Positions 1 to 10,537 of a DNA stretch of 64,000 bases are shown here, piece by piece. This DNA comes from Singulisphaera sp. GP187. Its GTDB lineage: Bacteria > Chloroflexota > Chloroflexia > Chloroflexales > Roseiflexaceae. How positions within the stretch are numbered: the stretch's first letter is position 1; every line of letters begins with the position of its first letter. The translations under genes and the position numbers were made by a program. The stretch spans positions 1 through 64,000 of the forward strand of contig CALQBW020000002.1 in NCBI GenBank assembly GCA_943328915.2. Direction: 5' to 3'. The notes below the pieces were generated by a model. The model was not told the DNA's origin. It ran no database searches and saw only the letters and a list, made by a program, of their open reading frames with translations.

Positions 1-116
1 GGGATGGGCTGTTGATTGCCCTGGTTACTTTTGCGATTTTGTCGTTTACCAAAATCAACCCCGCTGTAGTCGTGGGTGGCGCGGCAGTATTGGGCTGGCT
101 GGTGTATCGACGATAG
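1..116 (+). CDS. chrA: C-terminal end of a chromate transporter (partial)
   Basis: The reading frame is open from the window edge to a TAG at 114-116 and gives 37 residues ending in a hydrophobic helix and a basic tail (...GWLVYRR). The stretch FTKINPAVVVGGAAVLG resembles the last membrane helix of ChrA-type chromate transporters, where an LLxxxKINPxxxxxGgAxxG pattern is typical. Such proteins export chromate or related oxyanions through the inner membrane. The 5' part lies outside the window, so the assignment rests on the tail alone. Any other multi-pass protein with a similar last helix is possible. Confidence 0.5.
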   Translation, partial: DGLLIALVTFAILSFTKINPAVVVGGAAVLGWLVYRR

Positions 117-135
117 TTTGAGGCATGCCTCAAAC

Positions 136-173
136 AAAAAAACCTGGGGTGCATACCGAGTACGCACCCCAGG
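136..173 (-). terminator. Rho-independent terminator of the DHS-like gene
   Basis: Arms CCTGGGGTGC (143-152) and GCACCCCAGG (164-173) form a strong stem that extends inward through TAC/GTA with one mismatch. Read on the minus strand the stem is followed by seven T (136-142). It lies just past the stop of the minus-strand DHS-like gene and so also separates it from the convergent chromate-transporter gene. Confidence 0.85.
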
Positions 174-184
174 GGGTTGATGGT

Positions 185-1264
185 TTATTCGCCGCGCACC
201 TTGGCATAGTCAGCGCTCAACTCGCTGAGCATGGCCTCGCGTTGGTCATAGAGGCGTTTGAGTGGGCGGCTGGCAGTCGACTCGAGCACATAGCCGGTCA
301 AGATGGGCAACACGACGGTGGTGTCGACATAACAGACGATGGAATCGGGGAGTTGTTCGGGGTCGACTTTGCCCCAGGTCATAGCTTCACTGGGGGTGGC
401 ACCCGACAATCCGCCGGTATCGGGGCGGGCATCGGTGAATTGCACGAAGTAATCGTGGCCTTTTTCGGCGATACCCATGATTTCTTGGAGCTGGGGTTCA
501 GTCTGCAAGATGAAGTTTTTGGGTGAACCACCACCAAAAATAATCACGGCGCTTTTGCCACCATGTTTTTTGGCGTTATAGACGATCGAGGTGGTTTCGT
601 TGACATCGGCCTCGACGTCAAAGCGCAATTTATTGCCGGCCAAGGCCATGGCGGCCACATTCATGCCGATGGTCGAGTCACCCGGGCTCGAGGTGTAGAG
701 GGGCACGCCGGCTTCATAGGCGGCGGTCAGAATCGAGACATACTCGGTGCCGATGGCTTTTTCGCGGGCTTGGGTATAGCGGCCGAGGCGGTAGTGGAGC
801 TCGGCGGTGGACATGGTCTTTTGGAATTCGGCTTCGGCCAAGCAGCGCCGCAAAAACGCGTCGGATTCGAGAAGGACTTCTTGGTCGAACAAAATGTCAT
901 AAATTCGGATGATTTTTTGTTCGCGCAAGGCCACATCATCACTAAACGGGCTGCCGCCATAGAGGGTGAATCCCAGTGAGCGGTGCATGTCGTGGTAGAG
1001 GTTGGCGCCGGTGCTGACGACCCAATCGACCAACCCGGCCTTGATGAGGGGCACGATGGCGGCAGTCCCTAGCCCGGTGGGGGTCAAGGCACCGGTAAGG
1101 GTGATGCCGATGGTGACGTCGGGTTGGGCAATTTTGCGGGCAAAGAGTTGGCAGGCTTCGCGCATCCGCCCCGCATTGTATGAATAAAAATGATTGTCGA
1201 CGAGTTGTTTGATGCTCAACCCTGGCACGATCGGCGTGGGGTCCAGTTTTACACCATAGGTCAT
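185..1264 (-). CDS. Deoxyhypusine synthase-like protein (SpeY-type polyamine enzyme)
   Basis: This 359-residue protein has the deoxyhypusine synthase fold signatures: a GGGSPKNF glycine-rich segment and, near the C-terminus, [14 protein letters not shown], matching the eukaryotic segment that carries the active-site lysine (here K299 in WGK). DHS transfers the aminobutyl group of spermidine through NAD. Bacteria lack eIF5A, and bacterial relatives characterised so far act in polyamine synthesis, for example homospermidine synthase SpeY. I chose the ATG at 1264 because a GGGAG ribosome site precedes it; an upstream ATG at 1318 would add a non-family leader. It diverges from mtnA, which recycles methylthioadenosine from polyamine synthesis. 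Exact product unknown. Confidence 0.85.
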   Translation of the reverse strand: MTYGVKLDPTPIVPGLSIKQLVDNHFYSYNAGRMREACQLFARKIAQPDVTIGITLTGALTPTGLGTAAIVPLIKAGLVDWVVSTGANLYHDMHRSLGFTLYGGSPFSDDVALREQKIIRIYDILFDQEVLLESDAFLRRCLAEAEFQKTMSTAELHYRLGRYTQAREKAIGTEYVSILTAAYEAGVPLYTSSPGDSTIGMNVAAMALAGNKLRFDVEADVNETTSIVYNAKKHGGKSAVIIFGGGSPKNFILQTEPQLQEIMGIAEKGHDYFVQFTDARPDTGGLSGATPSEAMTWGKVDPEQLPDSIVCYVDTTVVLPILTGYVLESTASRPLKRLYDQREAMLSELSADYAKVRGE

Positions 1265-1383
1265 AAAAAAACTCCCTGTTCGTACGTTTCTCATACAAAG
1301 ATATTTTACATGACTCATGACGGTGGTGGCGAAGGGTTTTCAACGGATTTAAATCAGCGCTAAATGGTGATTGCCATTGGATA

Positions 1384-1392
1384 TGGTATACT
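1384..1392 (+). promoter_or_regulatory. Extended -10 promoter for mtnA
   Basis: TGGTATACT is an extended -10 (TGn plus TATACT), 48 bases before the mtnA start. No good -35 is visible at 17 bases upstream, as expected for extended -10 promoters. The same motif recurs before many genes in the window. Confidence 0.5.
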
Positions 1393-1439
1393 TTTCTACC
1401 GGTAGTGAATTAAAGAACAATATCAAAAAGGTAGCGCTC

Positions 1440-2486
1440 ATGGAGCAATTACAGTCGGTCACATGGCGTAACGGTGGTGTGCACGTGCTCGATCAACGGC
1501 TATTACCCCAACAAGAAGTGGTCAATACGTATACAACAGTTGCAGACGTCGCAGAATCAATCCGCTCGATGCAGGTGCGCGGCGCACCGGCGATTGGCTG
1601 TACTGCAGCCTATGGCATGGCCCTCGTCGCGGTGCATGGTGTGGCGCATCACAGTAGTGATTTGTTGCCGGCCTTGGCGGCCGCTCGGGTGACGCTCGAC
1701 GCCTCACGGCCAACGGCGGTGAATTTGTTTTGGGCAACGCGGCGCATGTATGACTACGCTGTGGCCCAACAATCGTTGCCATTGGCTGATTTTCGGCAGG
1801 CAATGCTGGCGCAGGCTGAGGCGATTTTTGCCGAAGATTTGGCCATGTGTATGGCGATTGGTCGACATGGTGAGCCATTGATTCCCCAACGTGGCAATGT
1901 GTTGACGCATTGTAATGCGGGTGGTTTGGCGACGGCCGGGTATGGCACGGCGCTTGGACCGATTTATCGAGCCCACGAGCTGGGGCGAGCGATTCACGTG
2001 TTTGTGGACGAAACCCGCCCGTATTTGCAAGGTGCCCGTCTGACGGCCTTTGAATTACAGCGTGCTGGGGTGCCATTGACGTTGATTACCGACAACATGG
2101 CTGCCTATTTTATGGGGCAAGGACTGGTTGATAGTGTAATTGTGGGAGCAGACCGGATTGCCGCCAATGGCGATGTTGCCAACAAAATAGGCACATATGG
2201 CTTGGCGGTACTCGCCCACGCCCATGGAATTCCACTTTATGTAGCTGCACCCACGTCGACTATTGACATGCGGATTCATGACGGGAGCATGATCCCCATC
2301 GAACAACGTTCGTCAGACGAAGTCACGATGCTCGCTGGGCAACGGATTGCCCCACTCGGGGTCAACGCTGCTCATCCGGCTTTTGATGTAACCCCGGCAC
2401 GCTTGATTGCCGGAATAATTTGTGAAAAAGGCGTGATTACTGCACCATATGTATCAGCACTTGCCGCCTTGATGCAAGCGAATTGA
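1440..2486 (+). CDS. mtnA: Methylthioribose-1-phosphate isomerase
   Basis: Converts 5-methylthioribose 1-phosphate to methylthioribulose 1-phosphate in methionine salvage. The 348-residue product shows family motifs throughout: an N-terminal VHVLDQRLLP, then RGAPAIGCTAAYG, LTHCNAGGLATAGYGTALG with the catalytic cysteine, and VIVGADRIAANGDVANKIGT with the catalytic aspartate. The ATG at 1440 follows an AAAGGTAG ribosome site and gives the usual family length; an upstream in-frame ATG at 1371 would place the promoter inside the gene. Later salvage genes (mtnB, mtnC and so on) are not in the window. Its neighbours handle the other product of SAM use, S-adenosylhomocysteine. Confidence 0.95.
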   Translation: MEQLQSVTWRNGGVHVLDQRLLPQQEVVNTYTTVADVAESIRSMQVRGAPAIGCTAAYGMALVAVHGVAHHSSDLLPALAAARVTLDASRPTAVNLFWATRRMYDYAVAQQSLPLADFRQAMLAQAEAIFAEDLAMCMAIGRHGEPLIPQRGNVLTHCNAGGLATAGYGTALGPIYRAHELGRAIHVFVDETRPYLQGARLTAFELQRAGVPLTLITDNMAAYFMGQGLVDSVIVGADRIAANGDVANKIGTYGLAVLAHAHGIPLYVAAPTSTIDMRIHDGSMIPIEQRSSDEVTMLAGQRIAPLGVNAAHPAFDVTPARLIAGIICEKGVITAPYVSALAALMQAN

Positions 2487-2630
2487 TCCTTTCGCTTCAA
2501 GAAATGGTGCGTGGGTGATTTCTCCGTTGGGAAATTGATTATGCATTTTCAGAATCTGTGCCACGTCGTGTCACATCGTAGCTATAGTTAATTATCAACC
2601 CTTAATTCGTTGCGGTAGAGGAGTAGCGCC

Positions 2631-3608
2631 ATGCGTGTCGTTGTCACTGGGTCGTTAGCATACGACTACATCATGAATTTCCCCGGGTTGTTCAAAGATC
2701 ATATTTTGCCCGACCGGGTTCATATGCTGTCAGTGAGTTTTTTGGTTGATTCGATGAAACGCATGCGGGGTGGTGTCGCCGGCAACATCGCATATACGAT
2801 GGCGCTGTTAGGATTGCAACCATTGGTAGTCGCCGCAGCAGGCCAAGACTTCGGGGAATATCGTCAATGGATGAACAGTCAAGGAGTCGATGCAAGTGGT
2901 ATACACGAAGTGATTGGTGAGTTCACCGCATCGTGTTTTATTAACACCGATCAAGCAAATAATCAGTTGGTAGCGTTTTATACGGGAGCGATGGCCCGAT
3001 CACGTGATTTATCGTTGTTGGGATTTGGCTTAACCAAAAACGACCTTGTGGTTATCTCACCCACAGACCCCGAGGCGATGGCACGCTACGTGCATGAATG
3101 TCGCGAAATGGGTGTACCGTTTTTGTTTGACCCAGGCAAACAAACCCCACGACTCACCGCCGAACAAATTCTTGATGGGCTTAACGGTGCCTTTGCCTTA
3201 ATCGGCAACGATTACGAATTTGCCATGATGTCGCAAGTAACCGGCAAAAGTGAACGTGAACTCATCGAAAGTGTGCCGTTGACGGTCATTACCCAAGGCG
3301 AAAAAGGCTCGATTATTTCAGAATCACACAACGGCCTACGCATCGACACAAGTGTCGATGTTGCGCCGGTTGATGAAGTGCGCGACCCTACGGGAGCGGG
3401 TGACGCCTATCTGGCTGGGTTTGTCTTTGGGCTTTCGCAACAGTTACCGGCCGTCAAATGTGGTCAAATTGCCTCGTTAGCAGGTGCCTATGCCATCGAA
3501 CGTCATGGATGTCAAGAACACACCTACGTGCCAGCCGAGTTTTATGCGCGGTACGTGGTGGCGTTTGGGGCGGACGCACAGGTGGCGACGGCGTTTGGGG
3601 TTGCGTAG
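2631..3608 (+). CDS. PfkB-family carbohydrate kinase, probably adenosine kinase
   Basis: The 325-residue protein is a ribokinase-fold kinase: N-terminal GSLAYDYIM substrate region, a glycine pair GGVAGNIAY near residue 47, and the C-terminal DPTGAGDAYLAGF motif (PfkB signature 2) with the catalytic aspartate. AGGAG lies ahead of the ATG. In this position, between mtnA and ahcY/metK, phosphorylating adenosine released by SAH hydrolase would pull that reversible reaction forward, so adenosine kinase is the likeliest role. Substrate specificity cannot be read from the sequence, and another nucleoside or sugar is possible. Confidence 0.85.
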   Translation: MRVVVTGSLAYDYIMNFPGLFKDHILPDRVHMLSVSFLVDSMKRMRGGVAGNIAYTMALLGLQPLVVAAAGQDFGEYRQWMNSQGVDASGIHEVIGEFTASCFINTDQANNQLVAFYTGAMARSRDLSLLGFGLTKNDLVVISPTDPEAMARYVHECREMGVPFLFDPGKQTPRLTAEQILDGLNGAFALIGNDYEFAMMSQVTGKSERELIESVPLTVITQGEKGSIISESHNGLRIDTSVDVAPVDEVRDPTGAGDAYLAGFVFGLSQQLPAVKCGQIASLAGAYAIERHGCQEHTYVPAEFYARYVVAFGADAQVATAFGVA

Positions 3609-5201
<1,593 letters not shown>

Positions 5202-5216
5202 TTCGGGTTTTCTGTG

Positions 5217-5238
5217 GTGGGGGCGCTACCGCCCCCAC
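5217..5238 (+). terminator. GC-rich hairpin after ahcY, weak terminator
   Basis: A perfect 9-bp stem (GTGGGGGCG / CGCCCCCAC) with a CTAC loop starts 15 bases after the ahcY stop. There is no T run behind it, so it may only attenuate or protect the 3' end. Confidence 0.45.
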
Positions 5239-5345
5239 TGCGTGATTATTGTTCCATGATGGCGGATATGCCTGATGGTACTGGGTTTTTATGAGCAAAT
5301 AAAAACACGGCGCACCGCTAGATATGGTTTAGGTAAGGAATAGGC

Positions 5346-6557
5346 ATGGCAACGAATTTTATGAAGTCGCCCTCATTGCTGTTCACCTCTGAATCGGTGA
5401 CCGAGGGTCATCCAGACAAGTTGTGTGACCAGGTCTCTGACGCGGTACTTGATGCGTTTTTGCGTATCGATCCCCGCGCCCGAGTAGCCTGCGAAACAGC
5501 AACCACCACTGGTCTCGTCGTAGTGATGGGCGAAGTGACCGTCGACGGCTATGTCGATGTCCAAGAGCTCGTTCGTCAAACGGTACGCGAAATCGGTTAT
5601 ACCGGCGGCAAGTTCTACTTTGATGCCGATAGCTGTGGCGTCGTGGTGGCCTTGCACGGGCAATCTCCTGACATCGCCATGGGCGTCGATCAATCCCTCG
5701 AATCCAAAAACGGCGAAATGAGCGATGCCGAAGTCGAAGCCGTCGGGGCTGGTGACCAAGGGATGATGATCGGCTTTGCCTGTAACGAAACCCCCGAATT
5801 AATGCCGTTGACCATCAGCTTGTCCCACCGCTTGACCCGTGAATTGGCGGTGGCCCGCAAAAGCGGCCTGATGCCCTTCCTCGGACCAGATGGCAAGAGC
5901 CAAGTCACCGTCGAATACGCCCACGGCAAGCCGGTGCGGATTCACACGGTGGTTGTCAGCACGCAACACACTGCCGACATCGCACAGGGCGACCTGCGCG
6001 AAAGTGTCCAAGAACAAATCCTCGCCAAAGTATTGCCGGCCCACTTGATGGAAAAGCACCCCACCGTGCACATCAATCCCACCGGGCAATTCATCGTTGG
6101 TGGTCCTCACGGTGATGCCGGCTTGACCGGCCGCAAAATCATCGTCGACACCTACGGTGGCGTGGCCCGCCACGGCGGTGGTGCATTCTCGGGCAAAGAT
6201 CCGACCAAGGTCGATCGCAGTGCCGCCTATGCCGCTCGCTATGTCGCCAAAAACGTCGTCGCCGCTGGGTTGGCTGACCGCTTCGAAGTGCAATTGTCGT
6301 ATGCCATCGGCGTGGCTCGCCCGGTATCGATTAGCATCGAAAGTTTTGGTACCGCCAAAATCGACGAAGTCAAACTCGCCAAGTTGATTGACGAAATGTT
6401 TGACTTGCGCCCAGGTGCTATCATCCGCGACCTCAAGTTGCGCCGCCCGATTTATCGCCAAACCGCCGCCTATGGTCACTTTGGGCGCACCGACATCGAT
6501 TTGCCGTGGGAAGCCACCGACAAAGCCGATGCCCTGCGCCGCGCTGCTGGCCTGTAA
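5346..6557 (+). CDS. metK: S-adenosylmethionine synthetase
   Basis: Makes SAM from methionine and ATP. The 403-residue protein has the canonical motifs: [20 protein letters not shown] near the N-terminus (ATP binding), [16 protein letters not shown] (signature 1, around residue 130) and [20 protein letters not shown] (signature 2). The ribosome site is GTAAGGAATAGGC before the ATG. It closes the SAM cycle cluster (mtnA, kinase, ahcY, metK) and is followed by a strong terminator, so the downstream dehydrogenase is a separate unit. No SAM riboswitch was recognised in the 144 bases upstream. Confidence 0.98.
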   Translation: MATNFMKSPSLLFTSESVTEGHPDKLCDQVSDAVLDAFLRIDPRARVACETATTTGLVVVMGEVTVDGYVDVQELVRQTVREIGYTGGKFYFDADSCGVVVALHGQSPDIAMGVDQSLESKNGEMSDAEVEAVGAGDQGMMIGFACNETPELMPLTISLSHRLTRELAVARKSGLMPFLGPDGKSQVTVEYAHGKPVRIHTVVVSTQHTADIAQGDLRESVQEQILAKVLPAHLMEKHPTVHINPTGQFIVGGPHGDAGLTGRKIIVDTYGGVARHGGGAFSGKDPTKVDRSAAYAARYVAKNVVAAGLADRFEVQLSYAIGVARPVSISIESFGTAKIDEVKLAKLIDEMFDLRPGAIIRDLKLRRPIYRQTAAYGHFGRTDIDLPWEATDKADALRRAAGL

Positions 6558-6573
6558 GCATTCTGGTTGTGTT

Positions 6574-6609
6574 CCTCTGCGCTGGGCATCTAGCGCAGAG
6601 GATTTTTTT
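6574..6609 (+). terminator. Rho-independent terminator after metK
   Basis: Perfect 10-bp stem CCTCTGCGCT / AGCGCAGAGG (6574-6583, 6592-6601) with an 8-base loop, followed by A and seven T. Confidence 0.93.
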
Positions 6610-6654
6610 GGAATTCGTAGATCTACCCCGCACAATGCGCGAAAGGAATCGCTG

Positions 6655-7491
6655 ATGACGATGCCGCTACTCGATGTCCGTCCTGGCTTGACCGACAAAA
6701 TCGTCTTGGTGACCGGCGGTCTGGGGGGGATTGGCCGCGCCTGTATTGCCGCCTTGCTGGCCCATGGTGCCCGCGTCGCCTTTACCTACGCCGACCGCCG
6801 CGAATCTGCCGAAGCCGCCGAGGCACTCGTCGCCACCAATCCTACGCATTTATCGGCACATCCCTTGGATTTGCGTGCGTTTGCGTCAATCCAAGCCTGT
6901 ATGGCCCAGGTGTTGGCACGCTGGTCCCACATCAACATCCTTATCAACAACGCCGCCGTCGGCTCTGCCACCGTTACCAGCTATGCCGACGACACCTACA
7001 CCCAAGACTCGGCCATGCTCACCATCAATGCCGACGGTAGCCTCAAAGTCTGTCAACTTTTTTTGGCGGCAGCCCAAGATACATTGCACACCATACCCCG
7101 CAAAATCATCAACTTTAGTTCGGTGGGTGGTGGCATCCAAAACTTCCCCGGTTTTCGGCTGTCTGACGGTATGAGCAAGGCTGCAGTCGCCTTTATGACC
7201 CAGCAATTAGCCGCCGAATTAACCCACACCCTGGTTGATGTGTTTGCGATTTGCCCCGGCGCCACCAACACCCCCATGTTCCAAGCCAGCACCCTCAACG
7301 GCATGAGCGCTGAGCAACAGCACGAATTCACCGCCTCGTTGCCCAAAGGTCGTTTGATTGAGCCCGTCGATATCGCCAATATTGTGCTCTTTTTGGCATC
7401 AGATTATTCGACCCCCATGCATGGTGCCGTCATCGATGCCTCGATGGGGTTGGGGGTGCGTCCCGGCTTGATTACCGAGCGAGGTCACTAA
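6655..7491 (+). CDS. Short-chain dehydrogenase/reductase lacking the catalytic tyrosine
   Basis: A 278-residue SDR. The N-terminal TGGLGGIG cofactor motif, the NNAAVG motif and the serine segment FSSVGGG are present, but the usual YxxxK reads DGMSK: D171 stands where the catalytic tyrosine should be, with K175 kept. Such proteins may be reductases with altered chemistry or cofactor-sensing proteins. The ATG at 6655 follows a GAAAGGAA ribosome site; the open frame upstream runs back through metK and its terminator and is not coding. The stop is 2 bases before the acetyltransferase gene, so the two are translationally coupled. Substrate unknown. Confidence 0.85.
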   Translation: MTMPLLDVRPGLTDKIVLVTGGLGGIGRACIAALLAHGARVAFTYADRRESAEAAEALVATNPTHLSAHPLDLRAFASIQACMAQVLARWSHINILINNAAVGSATVTSYADDTYTQDSAMLTINADGSLKVCQLFLAAAQDTLHTIPRKIINFSSVGGGIQNFPGFRLSDGMSKAAVAFMTQQLAAELTHTLVDVFAICPGATNTPMFQASTLNGMSAEQQHEFTASLPKGRLIEPVDIANIVLFLASDYSTPMHGAVIDASMGLGVRPGLITERGH

Positions 7492-7493
7492 TC

Positions 7494-8345
7494 ATGGAAT
7501 TCAAAAATCTCACCGGCGTCGATATCACCACCATCCACGCCGCCTTTGTCGATGCGTTTGCACAATACGCCGTGCCTATGACGTTATCGGTGACCGACCT
7601 CGCCAGCATGATGCAGCTCCGCAGTTATGCGGCCGAGCATTCGTTGGGCTGTTTTGTGGATAGGCAATTGGTGGGCTTCGTGTTGGTGGGCGTGCGTCAG
7701 GTGCAAGGCGTGTGGCGGGCATACGATGTGGCTACCGGTGTGATTGGCGCCTACCAGAATCAAAAAATCGCCACCCAGATGCTCGCCCAACTGACGCCAC
7801 GCTTGACTGCCGCCGGCATGGCCACCTTCCAACTCGAAGTGCTGGTGCAAAACGAGGCAGCCCAAGCGCTCTATCGCAAGCAGGGCTTTCAGGTCACCCG
7901 TCGCCTTTGTTGTTATCAAAAAACGTGGGGGCACAGCGGTGAATTGGTAGCGCACTCATCGCCATCTGCATCGCTTACCGCTCTGATTGATGTCGACGAA
8001 GTGCAGTTTGGGTCATTCGTGCCGAGCTGGCAAAATGCTTTGGCAACGTATCGGATTGACCCTGACCAATACCATCTCGAAACAATCGTTACTGGCGATG
8101 AATTGCTGGCCTACGGCATCATCCAGCGCCAAACATATACCATTTTGCAATTGGGCATTGCGCCCCACTTGCGTACCCCTGCGTTGCTTGATACGCTCCT
8201 CGCCCGCCTCGCCCAGGTGGTGGCGGCACCACGATTGCGGATTTTGAATCTCGAAGCAGATTCGTGGCTCGATCAGCAATTCCAGGCCTTGGGGTGGGAG
8301 AACATGGTCAATCAATACGAAATGGCAATCATCTGCGCCGGGTGA
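7494..8345 (+). CDS. GNAT-family N-acetyltransferase, probably two tandem domains
   Basis: The 283-residue protein begins with FKNLTGVDITTIHAAFVDAF and continues with a GNAT core: a central beta strand (GCFVDRQLVGFVLVG), the acetyl-CoA loop region near GVIGAYQNQKIATQML and the C-terminal strand/helix AQALYRKQGFQV at about 120-135. The remaining 140 residues look like a second, degenerate GNAT domain ending LNLEADSWLDQQFQALGWEN. It starts 2 bases after the SDR stop and likely forms one transcript with it. The acyl acceptor cannot be predicted. Confidence 0.8.
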   Translation: MEFKNLTGVDITTIHAAFVDAFAQYAVPMTLSVTDLASMMQLRSYAAEHSLGCFVDRQLVGFVLVGVRQVQGVWRAYDVATGVIGAYQNQKIATQMLAQLTPRLTAAGMATFQLEVLVQNEAAQALYRKQGFQVTRRLCCYQKTWGHSGELVAHSSPSASLTALIDVDEVQFGSFVPSWQNALATYRIDPDQYHLETIVTGDELLAYGIIQRQTYTILQLGIAPHLRTPALLDTLLARLAQVVAAPRLRILNLEADSWLDQQFQALGWENMVNQYEMAIICAG

Positions 8346-8353
8346 TATCTCGG

Positions 8354-9730
8354 CTATTGAGGCGATTGGTACCCAAATGCCTGCAGGTCGCTGAATTGGA
8401 CAGCGCCGTGGCTGCTATAGAAAAACAATCGTTGCCCCTGTAGCGCCGGCAAGCGATTTATCAGGCAGCGCTGACCGCCCACACAGACGTCGATGATGTC
8501 GTCCATGATGACCACTTCCAATATGAATGGCTGGCTCAGCTCAACGCCATCTAGATATTCGTTGTGAAGCATGACGGTGGCGACGCCACTATCAAACTCC
8601 AACAAGTAAGTGTTGACGAAGTCAATATCGCCCTTGATCCCTACCCCAAAGCGCCCGTATGTACTGGGAGGGGTAATCATGCAACGCAGATAATTGTGGG
8701 TAGTGACGCCGTCCACTGCCACCACCGTAAATTCACTTTGTCCGTCAAGACGAATCGAGTCAGCGCTGATTGTGACACCTGCCGTCAAGGCCGTGATGGT
8801 GAGGGTGAGGGGTGTGGGGAAGTGGCTAACGAGTTCCGGCGGGAAGCAGGTGCCGAGGCTGCCATCGGGCAGTTGCACCAGCTCTCGGAACACCGCATTG
8901 CCGCCCCAGCGCATCTGCCCGTTATCGTCCTGATTGGCACGTGGTCCCGCCCATCCCACCCCGATACGACGATTATCGCCAAAGGGGGCGGTTTTCATTA
9001 CTGCACAAAACTGACTGTCGAGCATGTCAATCCGCGGGTGTAGCCACGGACCATTCTGGGTACGAGCGATGCGGTAGTGGGTGCGTAGTCCCATCCCAAA
9101 CACCAAGTAATACCAGTCATTCCAGCCAAACAGATCGGCACACTCGGGCACACTGGCGCCTTTGGTGTGAGTGCCGGGGGTGAGCAATGGACGCGCCACC
9201 TGCCACTCCCACAAATCGTTAGAGGTTAATTCGAGCAAACAGCCTCCCCGTTCGGGCAACGCATAATCGAGTTGTTTGCTCGACACCAGCATGTGGAATT
9301 GGTGTTGGTCATCTTGGTAGACAAACGGGTCTCGGTAATCGTTGCGGTGATAATTGGGTGGTGGCACTGCAAATGGATTGGGTGTTGTTTTGTGGAATGT
9401 GTTGCCGTCGCTACTCACTGCGTGCCCGAGATGTTGACTCCAATCGGGTTTGCGCGTGGCATAAAAGGCATGAAATGTGCCGTCATGAAAAAAAACCGAC
9501 CCCGTACAAATTGACCCTTCCCAATCAGCGTCAATGGCTAATGCCAAGGGATGGTGTTGCCAATTGATGAGGTCGCGGCTGGTGGTGTGGGCCCATTGGT
9601 GGCCACCGAGACCGCCAAGTCCTTGGTGATGCCCTTCATCAAGCAGGTAGTAGAGATGAAAGATTCCGTCATGCCAGAAGGGCATACAGTCTCCGAGAAA
9701 AAAATCGCCGTCGGGTTTGGCGTAATACAT
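8354..9730 (-). CDS. Glycoside hydrolase family 32-like protein
   Basis: A 458-residue five-bladed-propeller glycosidase of the GH32 type (beta-fructosidases). The first active-site segment reads FLGDCMPFWHDGIFHLYYL, replacing the classic NDPNG but keeping the aspartate. RDPFV (transition-state aspartate) and PECADLFGW (acid/base glutamate in place of the EC box) follow in order. A C-terminal beta-sandwich of about 150 residues completes the family architecture. There is no signal peptide, so it should act in the cytoplasm on imported oligosaccharides. AGAGGA precedes the ATG. Fructan or sucrose-like substrates are the family norm, but this divergent subgroup is poorly defined. Confidence 0.85.
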   Translation of the reverse strand: MYYAKPDGDFFLGDCMPFWHDGIFHLYYLLDEGHHQGLGGLGGHQWAHTTSRDLINWQHHPLALAIDADWEGSICTGSVFFHDGTFHAFYATRKPDWSQHLGHAVSSDGNTFHKTTPNPFAVPPPNYHRNDYRDPFVYQDDQHQFHMLVSSKQLDYALPERGGCLLELTSNDLWEWQVARPLLTPGTHTKGASVPECADLFGWNDWYYLVFGMGLRTHYRIARTQNGPWLHPRIDMLDSQFCAVMKTAPFGDNRRIGVGWAGPRANQDDNGQMRWGGNAVFRELVQLPDGSLGTCFPPELVSHFPTPLTLTITALTAGVTISADSIRLDGQSEFTVVAVDGVTTHNYLRCMITPPSTYGRFGVGIKGDIDFVNTYLLEFDSGVATVMLHNEYLDGVELSQPFILEVVIMDDIIDVCVGGQRCLINRLPALQGQRLFFYSSHGAVQFSDLQAFGYQSPQ

Positions 9731-9879
9731 GACTGATGTCCTCTATTGATGTCTTGCGTGTGTATTGATTTATCCGTCATTATAAGTGGAGTCGCAGCCT
9801 TCGTTTGGTGCGGCAAGAATCGTGGCGTTTGTTTGAGCGTATTGTCGACATATTCACCGCGACGCCCGTATAGTTTTTT

Positions 9880-9888
9880 TGGTATAGT
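9880..9888 (+). promoter_or_regulatory. Extended -10 promoter for tpx
   Basis: TGGTATAGT preceded by a T7 run, 36 bases before the tpx ATG. No matching -35 seen. Confidence 0.5.
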
Positions 9889-9923
9889 GATACTGGAAAT
9901 TGTGATAATGTAAGGAGTTGACG

Positions 9924-10433
9924 ATGGAACGTGCGAATGCATTTGATTTTATTGGGCCGAAAACATTAATTGGTCCCGAGCTCAAGGTCGGTGATAAGGC
10001 TCCGGCGTTTGTGTTGCTCGGTCAAGACCTCAAAGACCTCGATAGTGCCACGTTGGCAGGCAAGCCCATGTTGATTAGCGTCGTGCCTTCGGTTGACACT
10101 GGTGTCTGTGATTTGCAGACCAAGCGTTTCAACGAAGAAGCCGGCGCCCACGGTGACAAAATTGCCTTTTTGACCGTGAGTGCTGATTTGCCATTTGCAT
10201 TGCGGCGATACTGTGGGGCCAACGACATCAAAAACATCGTGGTTGCCACCGATCATCGCACCATGGCATTTGGGTCTGCATACGGCACATACGTGAAAGA
10301 AATCCGCCTCGAAAGCCGCGCTGTTTTTGTGGTAGATGCCAAGGGGATTATTCGCTATGTTGAATATGTCCCCGTGGCTGGCCAACACCCCAACTATGAT
10401 GCTGCCTTAGCAGTGCTCAAATCGTTGGTGTAA
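9924..10433 (+). CDS. tpx: Thiol peroxidase (atypical 2-Cys peroxiredoxin)
   Basis: Reduces hydroperoxides in the cytoplasm using thioredoxin. The 169-residue sequence has the Tpx motif VPSVDTGVCDLQTKRFNEEA with peroxidatic Cys62, and the resolving cysteine in RRYCGANDI (Cys97), the spacing typical of Tpx. The ATG at 9924 has AAGGAG 6 bases upstream; a TTG two codons earlier overlaps that site and is not the start. It is a single gene with its own promoter. Confidence 0.95.
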   Translation: MERANAFDFIGPKTLIGPELKVGDKAPAFVLLGQDLKDLDSATLAGKPMLISVVPSVDTGVCDLQTKRFNEEAGAHGDKIAFLTVSADLPFALRRYCGANDIKNIVVATDHRTMAFGSAYGTYVKEIRLESRAVFVVDAKGIIRYVEYVPVAGQHPNYDAALAVLKSLV

Positions 10434-10460
10434 TTCGTCAGTCAACATTGGTTGGTAATT

Positions 10461-10493
10461 GGGGCAGGTGATGCGTCAGGTGTCACCTGTCCC
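10461..10493 (+). other. Hairpin between tpx and lysA
   Basis: GGGGCAGGTGA pairs with TCACCTGTCCC (one G-U) around an 11-base loop. There is no T run, and it ends 2 bases before the lysA -10 element. It may end tpx transcription or bind a regulator. No lysine riboswitch core was recognised. Confidence 0.45.
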
Positions 10494-10494
10494 T

Positions 10495-10503
10495 TGGTAT
10501 AAT
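10495..10503 (+). promoter_or_regulatory. Extended -10 promoter for lysA
   Basis: TGGTATAAT, a consensus extended -10, 35 bases before the lysA ATG. Confidence 0.6.
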
Positions 10504-10537
10504 CACGGCAACGAACCTGCCTGCGAAAGGAATCTTC

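Noticed and set aside
5799-6698. Minus-strand open frame of 299 codons over metK
   Set aside because: It lies antisense to metK and crosses the metK terminator; no motif is present.
8564-9043. Long plus-strand open frame of 159 codons
   Set aside because: It is the antisense shadow of the GH32 gene, with no ribosome site and no family resemblance.
10434-10537. Lysine riboswitch upstream of lysA
   Set aside because: The leader after the -10 box is only about 30 bases, too short, and the hairpin lies upstream of the promoter.
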